Shown here: positions 38,188-48,674 of the stretch, one piece after another
How positions within the stretch are numbered: position 1 is the stretch's first letter
Layout of the letters: each line of letters starts with the position of its first letter
Source: Methylosinus sp. C49
Lineage (GTDB): Bacteria > Pseudomonadota > Alphaproteobacteria > Rhizobiales > Beijerinckiaceae
Assembly (NCBI RefSeq): GCF_009936375.1
Contig: NZ_AP022332.1
Coordinates: 3,690,501-3,754,500 of the forward strand
Direction of reading: 5' to 3'
DNA length: 64,000 nt
Notes under the pieces: generated by a model
What the model saw: only the letters and a program-made list of their open reading frames with translations
Told to the model about the DNA's origin: nothing
Database searches by the model: none
Position numbers and translations under genes: made by a program

Positions 38188-40263
38188 TCAGGCGTATTTC
38201 GCCTGAACCTTCTTCGACTCCGCCTCGGGGACCTGGTCGTAGTGATCGAATTGCATCGTGTAGTTCGCGCGTCCCTGGGTGAAGGAACGCAGCTGATTGA
38301 CATAGCCGAACATGTTGGCGAGCGGCACCATCGCATCGACGACGACCGCATTGCCGCGCATGTCCTGACCCTGGATCTGCCCGCGCCGCGAGTTGATGTC
38401 GCCGATGACCGAGCCCGTATATTCCTCGGGCGTCACCACCTCGACCTTCATGATCGGCTCGAGCAGCACCGAACCGCCCTTCTGCAGCGCGTCACGGAAC
38501 GCGGCGCGCGAAGCGATTTCGAAGGCGAGCACCGACGAGTCGACGTCGTGGAAGCCGCCGTCGATCAGCGTCGCCTTGACATCGACGACAGGGAAGCCCG
38601 CGAGAATGCCGGACCCCATCACGCTGTTGATGCCCTTCTCGACGCCGGGGATATATTCCTTCGGCACCGAGCCGCCGACGATCTTCGACTCGAAGACATT
38701 GCCGGCGCCGGGCTCGTTCGGCTCGAAAATAATGATGACGCGGGCGAACTGGCCGGTGCCGCCGGTCTGTTTCTTATGCGTGTAGTCGATCTCGACGCGC
38801 TTCGTCAGCCGCTCGCGATAGGCGACCTGCGGCGCGCCGATATTGGCGTCGACCTTATAGGTGCGCTTCAGAATATCGACCTTGATGTCGAGATGCAGCT
38901 CGCCCATTCCCTTCAGAATGGTCTGGCCGCTCTCCTGATCGGTCGAGACGCGGAAGGACGGATCCTCGGCCGCGAGCTTCTGGAGCGCGATGCCGAGCTT
39001 CTCCTGATCGGCCTTGGACTTCGGCTCGATGGCGATCTCGATGACCGGCTCCGGGAACTCCATGCGCTCCAGAATCGCGGGCTTCAGAGTGTCGCAGAGC
39101 GTGTCGCCAGTGCGGGTCTCCTTGAGGCCGGCGAGAGCGACGATGTCGCCCGCATAGGCTTCCTTGATGTCCTCGCGGTTATTGGCGTGCATCAGCAGCA
39201 TGCGGCCGACGCGCTCTTTCTTGTCCTTGGTCGAGTTGAGCACGGTCGTGCCCGACTCGATCTTGCCGGAGTAGACGCGGCAGAAGGTGATGGTGCCGAC
39301 GAAGGGGTCGTCCATGATCTTGAAGGCGAGCATGGAGAAAGGCTCGCTGTCCGACGGATTGCGCACCAGCTCGTCGCCGGTGTTCATGTCCACGCCCTTG
39401 ATCGCCTCGCGATCGACGGGCGACGGCAGATAATCGACGACCGCGTCGAGCAGCGGCTGCACGCCCTTGTTCTTGAAGGCCGAGCCGCAGAACACCGGAT
39501 GGAAGGCGGTATGACGCACAGCCTTGCGGACGAGCTTCTTCAGCGTCTCCTCGCTCGGCTCCTGACCGTCGAGATAGGCCGCCATGGCGTCGTCGTCGAG
39601 CTCGACCGCCGCCTCGATCAGCGTGGTGCGATACTCTTTCGCCTTCTCGACGAGATCGGCCGGAATCTCCTCGTCATGATATTTTGCGCCGAGACCCTCG
39701 TCGTCCCAGACCACCGCCTTCATGCGGACCAGATCGACAATGCCCTTGAACAGATTCTCGGAGCCGATCGGCAGCTGCAGGCAGACCGGCTTGCCGCCGA
39801 CCTTGGTGACGATATCGTCGACGCAGCGATAGAAATCGGCGCCGATCTTGTCCATCTTATTGACGAAGACGACGCGCGGAACCGCATATTTGTCGGCCTG
39901 ACGCCACACGGTCTCGGTCTGCGGCTCGACGCCCTGATTGCCGTCGAGAACGCAGACGGCGCCGTCGAGCACGCGCAGCGAACGCTCCACCTCGATGGTG
40001 AAGTCGACATGGCCGGGCGTGTCGATGATGTTCAGGCGCTTGCCGTTCCAGAAGGTCGTCGTCGCGGCGGAAGTGATCGTGATGCCGCGCTCCTGCTCCT
40101 GCTCCATCCAATCCATCGTCGCGGCGCCTTCATGCACCTCGCCGATCTTATGGCTCTTGCCGGAGTAGTACAGAATACGCTCGGTCGTCGTCGTCTTGCC
40201 CGCGTCGATGTGGGCCATGATGCCGAAGTTGCGATAGTCTTCGATGGGATGGCTACGGGGCAT
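38188..40263 (-). CDS. fusA: Elongation factor G
   Basis: EF-G drives translocation with GTP hydrolysis. The 691-residue product has AHIDAGKT at residues 17-24, DTPGHVDF and NKMDKIGAD, and the family's domains II-V through the C-terminal [20 protein letters not shown]. The length and order between rpsG and tuf are canonical. Confidence 0.99.
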   Translation of the reverse strand: MPRSHPIEDYRNFGIMAHIDAGKTTTTERILYYSGKSHKIGEVHEGAATMDWMEQEQERGITITSAATTTFWNGKRLNIIDTPGHVDFTIEVERSLRVLDGAVCVLDGNQGVEPQTETVWRQADKYAVPRVVFVNKMDKIGADFYRCVDDIVTKVGGKPVCLQLPIGSENLFKGIVDLVRMKAVVWDDEGLGAKYHDEEIPADLVEKAKEYRTTLIEAAVELDDDAMAAYLDGQEPSEETLKKLVRKAVRHTAFHPVFCGSAFKNKGVQPLLDAVVDYLPSPVDREAIKGVDMNTGDELVRNPSDSEPFSMLAFKIMDDPFVGTITFCRVYSGKIESGTTVLNSTKDKKERVGRMLLMHANNREDIKEAYAGDIVALAGLKETRTGDTLCDTLKPAILERMEFPEPVIEIAIEPKSKADQEKLGIALQKLAAEDPSFRVSTDQESGQTILKGMGELHLDIKVDILKRTYKVDANIGAPQVAYRERLTKRVEIDYTHKKQTGGTGQFARVIIIFEPNEPGAGNVFESKIVGGSVPKEYIPGVEKGINSVMGSGILAGFPVVDVKATLIDGGFHDVDSSVLAFEIASRAAFRDALQKGGSVLLEPIMKVEVVTPEEYTGSVIGDINSRRGQIQGQDMRGNAVVVDAMVPLANMFGYVNQLRSFTQGRANYTMQFDHYDQVPEAESKKVQAKYA

Positions 40264-40298
40264 TTGAGATGTCCTCGATCAGAGGGCGACGAAAAGGG

Positions 40299-40781
<483 letters not shown>

Positions 40782-41153
40782 TTACTTCGGACGCTTCGCG
40801 CCGTATTTCGAACGGCGCTGCTTACGATCCTTGACGCCCTGCGTGTCGAGCACGCCGCGCAGAATATGATAGCGCACGCCGGGAAGGTCCTTCACGCGGC
40901 CGCCGCGGATCATGACCACCGAGTGCTCCTGGAGGTTATGACCCTCGCCGGGGATGTAGCCGATGACCTCGAAGCCATTGGTCAGGCGCACCTTGGCGAC
41001 CTTGCGGAGAGCCGAGTTCGGCTTCTTCGGCGTCGTCGTGTAGACGCGCGTGCAGACGCCGCGCTTCTGGGGGCAGGCCCCGAGATGGCGGGACTTCTCG
41101 CGGTAGGTCTTCGGTTGCCGCGGCTTGCGGATCAACTGGCTGATCGTCGGCAT
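40782..41153 (-). CDS. rpsL: 30S ribosomal protein S12
   Basis: S12 sits at the decoding centre. The 123-residue product has [14 protein letters not shown] and [16 protein letters not shown], with lysines at both positions where streptomycin-resistance substitutions usually fall, so it looks wild type. The ATG at 41153 is the family start. First gene of the str-S10-spc cluster. Confidence 0.98.
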   Translation of the reverse strand: MPTISQLIRKPRQPKTYREKSRHLGACPQKRGVCTRVYTTTPKKPNSALRKVAKVRLTNGFEVIGYIPGEGHNLQEHSVVMIRGGRVKDLPGVRYHILRGVLDTQGVKDRKQRRSKYGAKRPK

Positions 41154-41255
41154 TCCAGTTCCTTCGCTCCAGATCCTGAGCGCTCGTCCTCGCGCGCCCG
41201 GCGAATTGGCGAATAATCGATACCCCGCTCGCATTCGCTAGAACGCAAGCGAGCT

Positions 41256-41287
41256 GAGCGCCCTCGGCCCTCCGGCCCAAGGCGCTC
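41256..41287 (-). promoter_or_regulatory. Hairpin in the rpsL leader (proximal)
   Basis: Outer arms GAGCGCC/GGCGCTC enclose a further GC-rich stem. It lies about 100 bases upstream of the rpsL ATG in the transcribed leader. No T-run follows in the minus direction, so it is more likely a structural or regulatory element than a terminator. Confidence 0.5.
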
Positions 41288-41298
41288 CTCATGCAGAG

Positions 41299-41316
41299 GA
41301 CCCCGTTTCCGGGGTC
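41299..41316 (-). promoter_or_regulatory. GNRA-tetraloop hairpin in the rpsL leader (distal)
   Basis: On the minus strand a perfect 7-bp stem GACCCCG / CGGGGTC is closed by GAAA, a stable GNRA tetraloop. It sits 11 bases upstream of the proximal hairpin. The two together suggest a folded 5' leader able to bind protein or rRNA-like ligands. Confidence 0.55.
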
Positions 41317-41459
41317 GTGCCTTCCTGGAGGACGCTGGCGCGCCCTATGATTACCAACTGCTTGGCAGTCTCAGGTGAGGCCGACAGCGTATAAGTTCGA
41401 AGGGTCGCGAGCGCGGCGCTTGCGACGACGTGAACTTACTGCCTGTCGAAAGTGGGCGG

Positions 41460-41488
41460 AACCTAATGGCGTGTTACCGCCGCGTCAA
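41460..41488 (-). promoter_or_regulatory. Putative promoter of the str-S10-spc cluster
   Basis: CTTGACG holds the -35 (TTGACG, 41488-41483), 17 bases from TAGGTT (41465-41460). The CTTGAC core is strong and common in alphaproteobacterial ribosomal promoters; the -10 is weak. A start near 41453 would give a leader of about 300 bases. The rest of the 491-base rpsL-mcl region (41154-41644) shows no gene. Confidence 0.5.
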
Positions 41489-41644
41489 GCGCAGATTGTG
41501 TCATGTAGAAGAAAATTAGTGGTTGGCGGAAATGGAGGCGAAAGCCGGGCCTTAGAGGGGGCGCGAGCGCAGGCGCGCCCTATTCCCTCCGCCGAAAAGA
41601 CCGGCTATCGCTGCGGGCACTTCCTTACGAGAAAGAGCCGCACG

Positions 41645-42688
41645 ATGAAACTCCCCAATCAATTCTACCGCCCGCTCGCCATTGGCGCGCCGGCGCCCTT
41701 GCGTGAGCTTCCGGTCAAGGTCGAGCGGATGATTCATTTCGTGCCGCCGCATTTGGAGAAGCTGCGCGCCAAGGTGCCGGAGCTCGTCCGCCAGGTGGAT
41801 GTGGTGCTCGGTAACCTCGAGGACGCCATTCCCGCCGACGCCAAGGAAGCCGCCCGCAAAGGCTTCATCGAGATGGCCAATTCGACGGAGTTCGGCTCCA
41901 CCGGTCTGTGGACGCGCATCAATTCGCTGAACTCGCCCTGGATTCTCGACGATCTGATCGAGATTGTCGCCGCCGTCGGCAATAAGCTCGATGTGGTGAT
42001 GCTGCCCAAGGTGGAGGGCCCCTGGGACATTCATTATCTCGATCAGCTGCTCGCGCAGCTCGAGGCCCGCAATGGCGTGACCAAGCCCATTCTCATTCAC
42101 GCCATCCTCGAGACGGCCGAGGGCGTGAAGAATGTGGACGCCATCGCGGCGGCGAGCCCGCGCATGCATGGCATCAGCCTCGGTCCGGCCGATCTCGCGG
42201 CCTCGCGCGCAATGAAGACGACGCGCGTCGGCGGCGGCCATCCCGATTATCGCGTGCTCGCGGACGCCGATCCGGGCCAGGGCCTGCGCCCCTCCTATCA
42301 GCAGGATTTGTGGCATTACACCATCGCCAAAATGGTGGACGCCTGCGCCTCGGCGGGAATCAAGGCGTTTTACGGGCCCTTCGGCGATTTCTCCGATTCG
42401 CCGGCCTGCGAATCGCAGTTCCGCAACGCCTTCCTGCTCGGCTGCGCGGGCGCCTGGTCGCTGCATCCGACGCAGATCGCCATCGCCAAGCGCGTCTTCT
42501 CGCCCGATCCGGCGGAAGTGGCTTTCGCCCGCCGCGTGCTGGAGGCGATGCCGGACGGCACCGGCGCGGTGATGATCGACGGCCGCATGCAGGACGACGC
42601 CACCTGGAAGCAGTGCAAGGTCGTCGTCGATCTCGCCCGTCAGGTCGCCGCCAATGATCCAGATTATGCGGCGATCTACGGCTTCTGA
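41645..42688 (+). CDS. mcl: L-malyl-CoA / beta-methylmalyl-CoA lyase
   Basis: This CitE-like enzyme splits malyl-CoA to acetyl-CoA and glyoxylate, the last step of the serine cycle by which type II methanotrophs assimilate C1. The 347-residue product shows [19 protein letters not shown] with the Mg-binding acidic residue, [34 protein letters not shown] and GSWSLHPTQ-like [13 protein letters not shown]. The other serine-cycle genes are not in the window. The start has GAGAAAGAG upstream. It is divergent from rpsL. Confidence 0.94.
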   Translation: MKLPNQFYRPLAIGAPAPLRELPVKVERMIHFVPPHLEKLRAKVPELVRQVDVVLGNLEDAIPADAKEAARKGFIEMANSTEFGSTGLWTRINSLNSPWILDDLIEIVAAVGNKLDVVMLPKVEGPWDIHYLDQLLAQLEARNGVTKPILIHAILETAEGVKNVDAIAAASPRMHGISLGPADLAASRAMKTTRVGGGHPDYRVLADADPGQGLRPSYQQDLWHYTIAKMVDACASAGIKAFYGPFGDFSDSPACESQFRNAFLLGCAGAWSLHPTQIAIAKRVFSPDPAEVAFARRVLEAMPDGTGAVMIDGRMQDDATWKQCKVVVDLARQVAANDPDYAAIYGF

Positions 42689-42781
42689 GCCCTGCGCGCG
42701 GGCGGTCCGCCGCCCGCGCTTTACAGCGTTGACGCCAATGGCGGCGCTGCGCTACCGTTTCGTCCGGTATGCAGCGTAACA

Positions 42782-43129
42782 ATGGCGTCGATCGATATGA
42801 CGAGAGAATGTAGCGCCAAATTCACGATCGGGCAGGTCGTCAAGCACCGTCGCTATCCGTTTCGCGGCGTGATCTACGATGTCGATCCCGAATTCGCCAA
42901 TACGGAAGAATGGTGGCTGTCCATTCCCGAGGAAGTCCGGCCGCGCAAGGACCAGCCCTTCTACCATTTGTTCGCCGAAAATTCCGAGACGGAATATGTC
43001 GCCTATGTCTCGGAGCAGAATCTCCTGCCCGACAATTCCGGCGACCCGGTGCGTCATCCGCAGGTCGAGGAGACCTTCGAGCGCTCCTCCGACGGCTATT
43101 ATCGCGTGAAGTCGGCCAAGCGGCACTGA
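42782..43129 (+). CDS. hspQ: Heat shock protein HspQ / YccV family
   Basis: The 115-residue protein matches the hemimethylated-DNA-binding (YccV/HspQ) family with AKFTIGQVVKHRRYPFRGVI and YDVDPEFANTEEWW. HspQ modulates Lon specificity and DnaA turnover in enterobacteria. The ATG at 42782 is assumed; another at 42797 is closer to the conserved start, and neither has a strong ribosome-binding site. Confidence 0.9.
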   Translation: MASIDMTRECSAKFTIGQVVKHRRYPFRGVIYDVDPEFANTEEWWLSIPEEVRPRKDQPFYHLFAENSETEYVAYVSEQNLLPDNSGDPVRHPQVEETFERSSDGYYRVKSAKRH

Positions 43130-43224
43130 GACGCTCGTTTTAGCGGGACGCCGAGCGCGAAAGGCGCGACATTCCCGACGCTCGCGCGGCGCGCCGCGCA
43201 ATCCTCGGCGCCCGCGTCGCAGAC

Positions 43225-43263
43225 GAAAATAGAGCGCGACCTTCCGTGACCGGAAGATCGCGC
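43225..43263 (-). terminator. Rho-independent terminator of the IalB-like gene
   Basis: On the minus strand, arms GCGCGATCTTCCG / CGGAAGGTCGCGC (13 bp, one G-U pair, 4-base loop) are followed by TCTATTTTCG. It begins 10 bases after the stop codon of the gene at 43273-43995. Confidence 0.88.
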
Positions 43264-43272
43264 CTCTCGAAC

Positions 43273-43995
43273 TTACTTGCCCGCCGGCTTCTGTTGGCTC
43301 TCGAGCTTCTTGCGCTCGTCGTCGGCCTTCTTCTGCAACTCTTCCTGCAGCTTCTTCTGCTGCTCCTCGAGCACCTTGGGATCGACGGCCGGGCCGTCAT
43401 AGGATTTGCCGAAACCCGTCAGCGGCAGAAGGAAGGTCACTTCATTGTTGACCTGGTTCTTGACCACGATGGTCATCTTGTCGGCTTTCTTCATCTGGTC
43501 GACGAGCGCCGCCTTGACCTTGGCCTGCGCGAAGCAGCCATTGGGGAAGCAGATCTCGAACTCGCCGGCGTCCAGCGCGCCTGCGCCGACGGCGAAGCGG
43601 AAGCCCGGCTTCAGCAGCAGGCCCGGCGGCAGCAGCAGACGGATGATCTTGCTATCGTCGCCCTTGGGATCATAGACGGCGAGCGCCAGCAGAGGCTGGT
43701 CGGCCTGAGCGCCGAAATCGCGCGTCGTGTAGCAGATTTCCTTCTTCGACTGCTGATCCGCGCCGCAGACCTTGGTCCATTCCGGCTGCACGGGGACGAG
43801 ATCGGCCTTGATCGGTCCCTGAGGCTGCTGTTGCTGAGCCGGAGCCGGCTGCTGCGCCGGAGCGGGCGCAGGGGCCGGAGCCGGAGCGGCGGGCTTATGA
43901 GCCGGCGGCTTCTGCTGAGCCTGCGCCACGCCCGCCGTAACGAGGAGGGTCCCCGTCAGAACCGCAGCGAAGATCCGCGGAAATTGAATTGGCAT
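43273..43995 (-). CDS. Invasion-associated locus B (IalB)-like exported protein
   Basis: The 240-residue precursor has a signal peptide (ending VAQA), a Pro/Ala/Gln low-complexity stretch at about 30-62, and an IalB-like domain (WTKVCGADQQSKKEICYTT, LLPPGLLLKPG, FEICFPNGC, ALVDQMKKADKM) with four conserved-looking cysteines that likely form disulfides. The C-terminal 40 residues are a Lys/Glu/Gln-rich helix, probably coiled coil. The molecular role of this family in free-living bacteria is unknown. A clear terminator follows. Confidence 0.85.
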   Translation of the reverse strand: MPIQFPRIFAAVLTGTLLVTAGVAQAQQKPPAHKPAAPAPAPAPAPAQQPAPAQQQQPQGPIKADLVPVQPEWTKVCGADQQSKKEICYTTRDFGAQADQPLLALAVYDPKGDDSKIIRLLLPPGLLLKPGFRFAVGAGALDAGEFEICFPNGCFAQAKVKAALVDQMKKADKMTIVVKNQVNNEVTFLLPLTGFGKSYDGPAVDPKVLEEQQKKLQEELQKKADDERKKLESQQKPAGK

Positions 43996-44306
43996 AAGTC
44001 GTCCTTTCGAGTAGTGCACGATCGAGTGGGCGCACGGGGCGTCATTCGCCGCGAGGAAAGAGCCTCTTACCTCCCCGTCCTCGGTCTTCGCCCTGGGACG
44101 GGGCGAAAGGTAGACGGCTAGCCTCATACAAAATCGACGCGCCGAATTCCAGCGGCCTGCGCGAGCCTCGAGCGAGACCGCCCCGCGCCGGGGGACGAGA
44201 CGCCCAAGCCTATGCAGCCCTCGTATTTCCAAGAACATATGTGAATACCCCGAGTCCGTCCAAGACGTCTTGTCCCGGTCAACCCGCCCTGGAATATGGT
44301 CTGCCC

Positions 44307-46127
44307 ATGACGATTCGAGCGATTCGCGCCGCAATTCTCGCCACGCTTTTCCCCTTGTTCTTCGCGAGCGGGCAAGGCGCGAGCGCCGTCGCCGCAGAGA
44401 GCCACGGCCTCGCCATGCATGGCGAGCCGGCTCTGCCGGCCGATTTCGATCATCTCCCCTACGCCGATCCACAGGCGAAACAGGGCGGACGGCTGCGAAT
44501 CGGCCTGCAGGGCGCCTTCGACAGCCTCAATCCTTTCAACCTCAAGGCCGGCTCGACCGCGCAAGGGCTGGAGGGCAATGTCATTCAGCGGCTGATGGCG
44601 CGCTCGCTGGACGAGCCCTTCACCGTCTATGGCGTGCTGGCGCGCTCGATCGAGGTCGATGATTCGCGCGAGCATGTGACCTTCCATCTCGATCCGCGCG
44701 CCCGCTTCTCCGATGGCGCGCCGCTCACCTCGGCGGATGTGCGCTTCTCCTTCGATCTGCTGAAGGCCAAGGGCCGTCCGCAGCAGCGCAGCGCCTATGG
44801 GCTGGTGAAGCGCGTCGAGACGCCGGATGCGCAGACGATCAGCTTCGATCTCACCGGCGCCAATGATCGCGAGCTGCCGCTCATTCTCGGCTTTCTGCCC
44901 GTGCTGCCCAAGCACGCCACCGATGTCGAGCATTTCACCGACGCCACGCTGAAGCCGCCGATCGGCTCCGGCCCCTATGTGGTCGAGGAGGTCGAGCCCG
45001 GCGCGCGGCTCGTGCTGAAGCGCGATCCCGCCTATTGGGGCAAGGACCTGCCCATGCAGCGCGGGCTCTATAATTTCGATCAGATCGACGTGAATTATTT
45101 CCGCGACGCCAATTCGCTGTTCGAGGCCTTCAAGGCCGGCGTCGTCGATTATCGCGAGGAGTCCAACACCACGCGCTGGGCCAGCGGATATGACTTCCCC
45201 GCCGTGCGCGACGGGCGCGTCGCCGTGGAGACTCTGCCGAGCCCCGGCCCCAAGGGCATGGAAGGCTTCGTCTTCAACACGCGGCGGCCGATGTTCCAGG
45301 ACGCGCGGCTGCGCGAGGCTCTGGGCCTGATGTTCGATTTCGAGTGGATCAACGCCAATCTCTATTCGGGCCTCTACACGCGCACCAAGAGCTTCTTCGA
45401 CGAGTCGGAGCTCGCCTCCACCGGCCGCCCGGCCAGCGAGGCGGAGCGCGCTTTGCTCGCCCCCTTCCCCGGCGCCGTGCGCGAGGACATTCTGGAAGGG
45501 CGCTGGCGCCCGCCCGTGCATGACGGCACCGGCCGCGACCGCGAGCCCGCCCGCCGCGCGCTGGAACTGCTCGGCGAGGCCGGCTACAAGCTCGTCGACA
45601 ATCGGCTGGTGAAGAACGGCGATCCGCTCTCCTTCGAGATCATGGTCGCCAATCGCGATCAGGAGCGTCTGGCGCTGTTCTTCGCCTCCTCGCTGCAGCG
45701 CATCGGCGTGACGGCGAGCGTGCGCCTCGTGGACGAGGTGCAATATCAGCGTCGCCGGCAAAAGTTCGAATTCGACGTGATGTTCGGAACCTGGACCGCC
45801 TCCGCCTCGCCCGGCAATGAGCAGCGCATGCGCTGGGGCTCCGCAAGCGCCGCGCAAGAAGGCTCGTATAATCTCGCGGGAGCCTCCTCTCCGGCGATAG
45901 ACGCGCTCATCGCAGCGCTGCTGTCCGCGCGCGGGCGCGAGGATTTCGTCGCCGCCGTGCGCGCCTACGACCGCGCGCTTCTCTCCGGTTTCTACATCGT
46001 GCCGCTCTATCACTCCTCGACGCAATGGATCGCTCACTCGACGAAAATCGCGAGGCCGTCGAAATTGCCCCGCTACTCTCCCTTGTTTGGCGCCACGCTC
46101 GAGACATGGTGGAGGACGGAGCCGTGA
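44307..46127 (+). CDS. Peptide-type ABC transporter substrate-binding protein (SBP family 5)
   Basis: The 606-residue precursor has a signal peptide (RAAILATLFPLFFASG...) and the large two-lobe fold of oligopeptide-binding proteins. It shows LNPFNLKAGSTAQ, VTFHLDPRARFSDGAPLTSAD, PIGSGPYVVEEVEPGARLVL and FVFNTRRPMFQDARLREAL. It is most like the YejA branch. No permease or ATPase genes lie nearby, so it is an orphan component. The ATG at 44307 starts at the signal peptide; 44241 would add 22 residues. Confidence 0.88.
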   Translation: MTIRAIRAAILATLFPLFFASGQGASAVAAESHGLAMHGEPALPADFDHLPYADPQAKQGGRLRIGLQGAFDSLNPFNLKAGSTAQGLEGNVIQRLMARSLDEPFTVYGVLARSIEVDDSREHVTFHLDPRARFSDGAPLTSADVRFSFDLLKAKGRPQQRSAYGLVKRVETPDAQTISFDLTGANDRELPLILGFLPVLPKHATDVEHFTDATLKPPIGSGPYVVEEVEPGARLVLKRDPAYWGKDLPMQRGLYNFDQIDVNYFRDANSLFEAFKAGVVDYREESNTTRWASGYDFPAVRDGRVAVETLPSPGPKGMEGFVFNTRRPMFQDARLREALGLMFDFEWINANLYSGLYTRTKSFFDESELASTGRPASEAERALLAPFPGAVREDILEGRWRPPVHDGTGRDREPARRALELLGEAGYKLVDNRLVKNGDPLSFEIMVANRDQERLALFFASSLQRIGVTASVRLVDEVQYQRRRQKFEFDVMFGTWTASASPGNEQRMRWGSASAAQEGSYNLAGASSPAIDALIAALLSARGREDFVAAVRAYDRALLSGFYIVPLYHSSTQWIAHSTKIARPSKLPRYSPLFGATLETWWRTEP

Positions 46128-47152
46128 CGCTCGCCGATAGCTCCGGCCGCGCGCTCTCCCGCGCGCATCCGCTGACCATGTTCGGCCTCGACGCGCTGAT
46201 CGCCGGCGCGGCGCGGCTGCGCCCCATGCGCCTCGCCGCCGCCGACGCCTCGACCGGCGCGGCGATCGACCACGCCGAGCTCGACCGCCGCGTCGCCGCC
46301 TTTCGCGCCGATCTGCGCAGCTTCGATTTGCAGCCCGGCGAGCGCATCATTCTCTTCGCTGCGCCGACCAGCGCGACGCTGATCGCGCTCATCGGAATCA
46401 TCTCCGCCGGCCTCGAGCCGGTGACGGCGCCGCTCGGCCTCTCGATCGGCGCGCTGGCGGCGGGCGCGCGCGCCGTCGCGGCCGCGGCGCTCATCGCGCC
46501 GGCCTCGATCGGCGGCGAGAGCCTCGAGGAGCTGGTCTTCGGCGTCGCCGCGCAAGCGCCGTCGATAAGGCTCATCGGCTCGCTCGACGGGACCATAGAC
46601 GGCGCCGTCGATTTCGGCCCGCGCTCGCGCAGCGAGAATGATTCGTCCGCCTCGACGCGCGCCGCGCCGGGCAAAAAAGTGCTGGTCGGCGCGCTGGACC
46701 AATATGGCGCGCCGCATTTCCACGAGCAGGCGGGGCTCGTCTCCAGCGGGCTCGGCCTCATCGCCAAGGCGCATGTCAATGGCTCGGCGCCGCTGCTGTC
46801 GCTGGTCTCGCCGGGCTCGATCGGCGGCCTCGTCGCGGGGCCGCTCGCCGCGCTGCTCTCCGGCGCGGCGCTGCATTTCCTCGCGCCTTTCGACGGCGCC
46901 GATTTCCTCGCGACGCTCGACGCGCTCGGCCCGCTGCGCCTCGTCGCGCCGCGCGCGGCGATGGCCGATCTCGACGCCGCCGGACTGCTGACGAGCGGCG
47001 CGCTGCTCGCCTGCGTCGCCGTCCATCGCGCCGGCGAGGACGAGCCCGCCTTCGAGCCCTCGCACCCCTATTCCTGCCCGATCATCGAGATCGGCGCGGA
47101 CGGCGCCCTCCGCGCCCCGCCCCGCCCTGCGGCGGGCCGCGCCGCCTATTGA
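46124..47152 (+). CDS. Degenerate AMP-binding (ANL-family-like) protein
   Basis: The 342-residue protein has the look of the N-terminal half of an acyl-CoA synthetase: AIDHAELDRRVAAFRADL, then LQPGERIILFAAPTSATLIALIGIISAGL. The ATP/AMP signature (TSGTTG-like) and the C-terminal adenylation subdomain are not apparent, so it is probably inactive as a ligase or has another role. The GTG start overlaps the TGA of the upstream binding protein and has GGAGG before it. A longer start at 46025 would overlap that gene by 103 bases. Function unknown. Confidence 0.7.
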   Translation: MTLADSSGRALSRAHPLTMFGLDALIAGAARLRPMRLAAADASTGAAIDHAELDRRVAAFRADLRSFDLQPGERIILFAAPTSATLIALIGIISAGLEPVTAPLGLSIGALAAGARAVAAAALIAPASIGGESLEELVFGVAAQAPSIRLIGSLDGTIDGAVDFGPRSRSENDSSASTRAAPGKKVLVGALDQYGAPHFHEQAGLVSSGLGLIAKAHVNGSAPLLSLVSPGSIGGLVAGPLAALLSGAALHFLAPFDGADFLATLDALGPLRLVAPRAAMADLDAAGLLTSGALLACVAVHRAGEDEPAFEPSHPYSCPIIEIGADGALRAPPRPAAGRAAY

Positions 47153-47574
47153 GCGAGGCGGCGCAGCGTCGCCGTATCCCGCGCGCCGCCGCAGCAGCGC
47201 GCGATCGCTTCGGCGAACAGCGTCTCCCGCGGCGCCGCTTCGGCGAAGAGCGTCATGGAGGATTTGAATTTGAGATCGTCCGGCGCGCCGAAAATCTCGG
47301 CGAGCGGACGCTCCGCGGCGACAACGAGACGCGTGCAGGCGCGCAGCCTCTCGCCCAATACCTCATGCACTAGAAACGCGCGCGCTTCCGCCGCCGAGCC
47401 TATCGCATAGCGCTTCGCCATGGCGCTGGAGCCCAGCCCCTCGAGCTGCGGAAAGACGAACCACATCCAATGCGTTCGCTTGCGCCCCGCGGCGAGCTCC
47501 GCCATAGCCGTCTCGATGACGGGAGCCTGCGCCTCGACGAAACGGCGTAGATCGAAGGGATCGTCGTCCGACAT
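47146..47574 (-). CDS. DUF1810 family protein
   Basis: The 142-residue protein matches DUF1810: DPFDLRRFVEAQAPV, RKRTHWMWFVFPQLEGLG and KSSMTLFAEAAP. This small family has no established activity. Its end overlaps the convergent AMP-binding-like gene by 7 bases. I see no membrane segment or signal peptide. Confidence 0.88.
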   Translation of the reverse strand: MSDDDPFDLRRFVEAQAPVIETAMAELAAGRKRTHWMWFVFPQLEGLGSSAMAKRYAIGSAAEARAFLVHEVLGERLRACTRLVVAAERPLAEIFGAPDDLKFKSSMTLFAEAAPRETLFAEAIARCCGGARDTATLRRLAQ

Positions 47575-47612
47575 GCTTCGCCTCCGTCGGCGCGGGAATG
47601 CCCGCTATCCCG

Positions 47613-48674
47613 CTACTTCGCGCGCGCCCGCCGTCCGACCAGCGTCGCCAGCGTCACGCCCTCGCGCTCCAGCGTCTCCAAAATCCCGCTCTTGATGCGC
47701 CCGACCAGCCCCGGCCCCTCATAGACGAGCGCGCTATAGAGCTGCACCAGGCTCGCCCCCGCCTCGATCTTGGCGAGCGCCGCCGCCGCCGAATCGACGC
47801 CGCCGACGCCGATGAGCGGAAACTGCCCCTCGACGCGCAGAAACGTCTCGGCGAGCATTTTCGTCGAGAGATCGAAGAGCGGCGCGCCCGAGAGCCCGCC
47901 CGCCTCTTTCGCGAAAGGCGAGGCCAAAGTCTGCGGCCGCGCCAGCGTCGTGTTGGAGACGATCATTCCGTCGATCTCTCTCGCGCGCGCGACGCTCACC
48001 ACATCGTCCAGCTGCTCGAGCGAAAGATCCGGCGCGATCTTCAACAATACGGGGCGCCGGCGCTTGGCCCGCTCGCGCGCCGAAAGCACGCGCGCCAACA
48101 GCTCGGAGAGCGCGGTCTTCTCCTGCAGATCGCGCAGGCCGGGCGTGTTGGGCGAGGAGACATTGACGGTGAAATAGCTCGCCAGCTCGGAAAAGGCCGC
48201 AATGCCGCGCTCATAATCGGCGATGCGGTCGGCGGCGTCCTTATTGGCGCCGATGTTCACGCCGACGATGCCGCCGCGCGTGCGTCGGGCGAGCAGCCGC
48301 TCAAAGGCGAGCGTATGGCCGACATTGTTGAAGCCGTAGCGATTGACGATTCCGCGATCCTCGGCCAGCCGGAACACGCGCGGACGGGCGTTGCCGGCCT
48401 GCGGACGCGGCGTCAGCGTGCCGACCTCCGCGAAGCCGAAGCCCATGGCCAGCATGGCGTCCGGGACTTCGGCGTTTTTGTCGAAGCCGGCGGCGAGTCC
48501 GATCGGATTGGGAAAGTCGAGGCCGAAGGCGCTGACCGCGAGGCGCGGATCGTCGCGCAGGGGCTTCGGCGCCGGCATCAGCTGCAGAGCGACGATCGTC
48601 GCCTGATGCGCCGTCTCCGGCGGCAGGCGGCGAAACAGCGCGGTGGCGAGATCGCCGAAGAACACCTCGATCAT
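47613..48674 (-). CDS. pyrD: Dihydroorotate dehydrogenase (quinone), class 2
   Basis: Membrane-associated DHODH oxidises dihydroorotate to orotate with FMN, passing electrons to quinone. The 353-residue protein has the N-terminal membrane helix region, [28 protein letters not shown] with the catalytic serine of class 2, LLKIAPDLS and [19 protein letters not shown]. Its start overlaps the stop of the DUF952 gene by 4 bases. Confidence 0.97.
   Translation of the reverse strand: MIEVFFGDLATALFRRLPPETAHQATIVALQLMPAPKPLRDDPRLAVSAFGLDFPNPIGLAAGFDKNAEVPDAMLAMGFGFAEVGTLTPRPQAGNARPRVFRLAEDRGIVNRYGFNNVGHTLAFERLLARRTRGGIVGVNIGANKDAADRIADYERGIAAFSELASYFTVNVSSPNTPGLRDLQEKTALSELLARVLSARERAKRRRPVLLKIAPDLSLEQLDDVVSVARAREIDGMIVSNTTLARPQTLASPFAKEAGGLSGAPLFDLSTKMLAETFLRVEGQFPLIGVGGVDSAAAALAKIEAGASLVQLYSALVYEGPGLVGRIKSGILETLEREGVTLATLVGRRARAK

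Noticed and set aside
41154-41644. Possible tRNA or small RNA gene in the rpsL-mcl gap
   Set aside because: The hairpins do not form a cloverleaf and there is no T-loop consensus; they fit better as leader structure.
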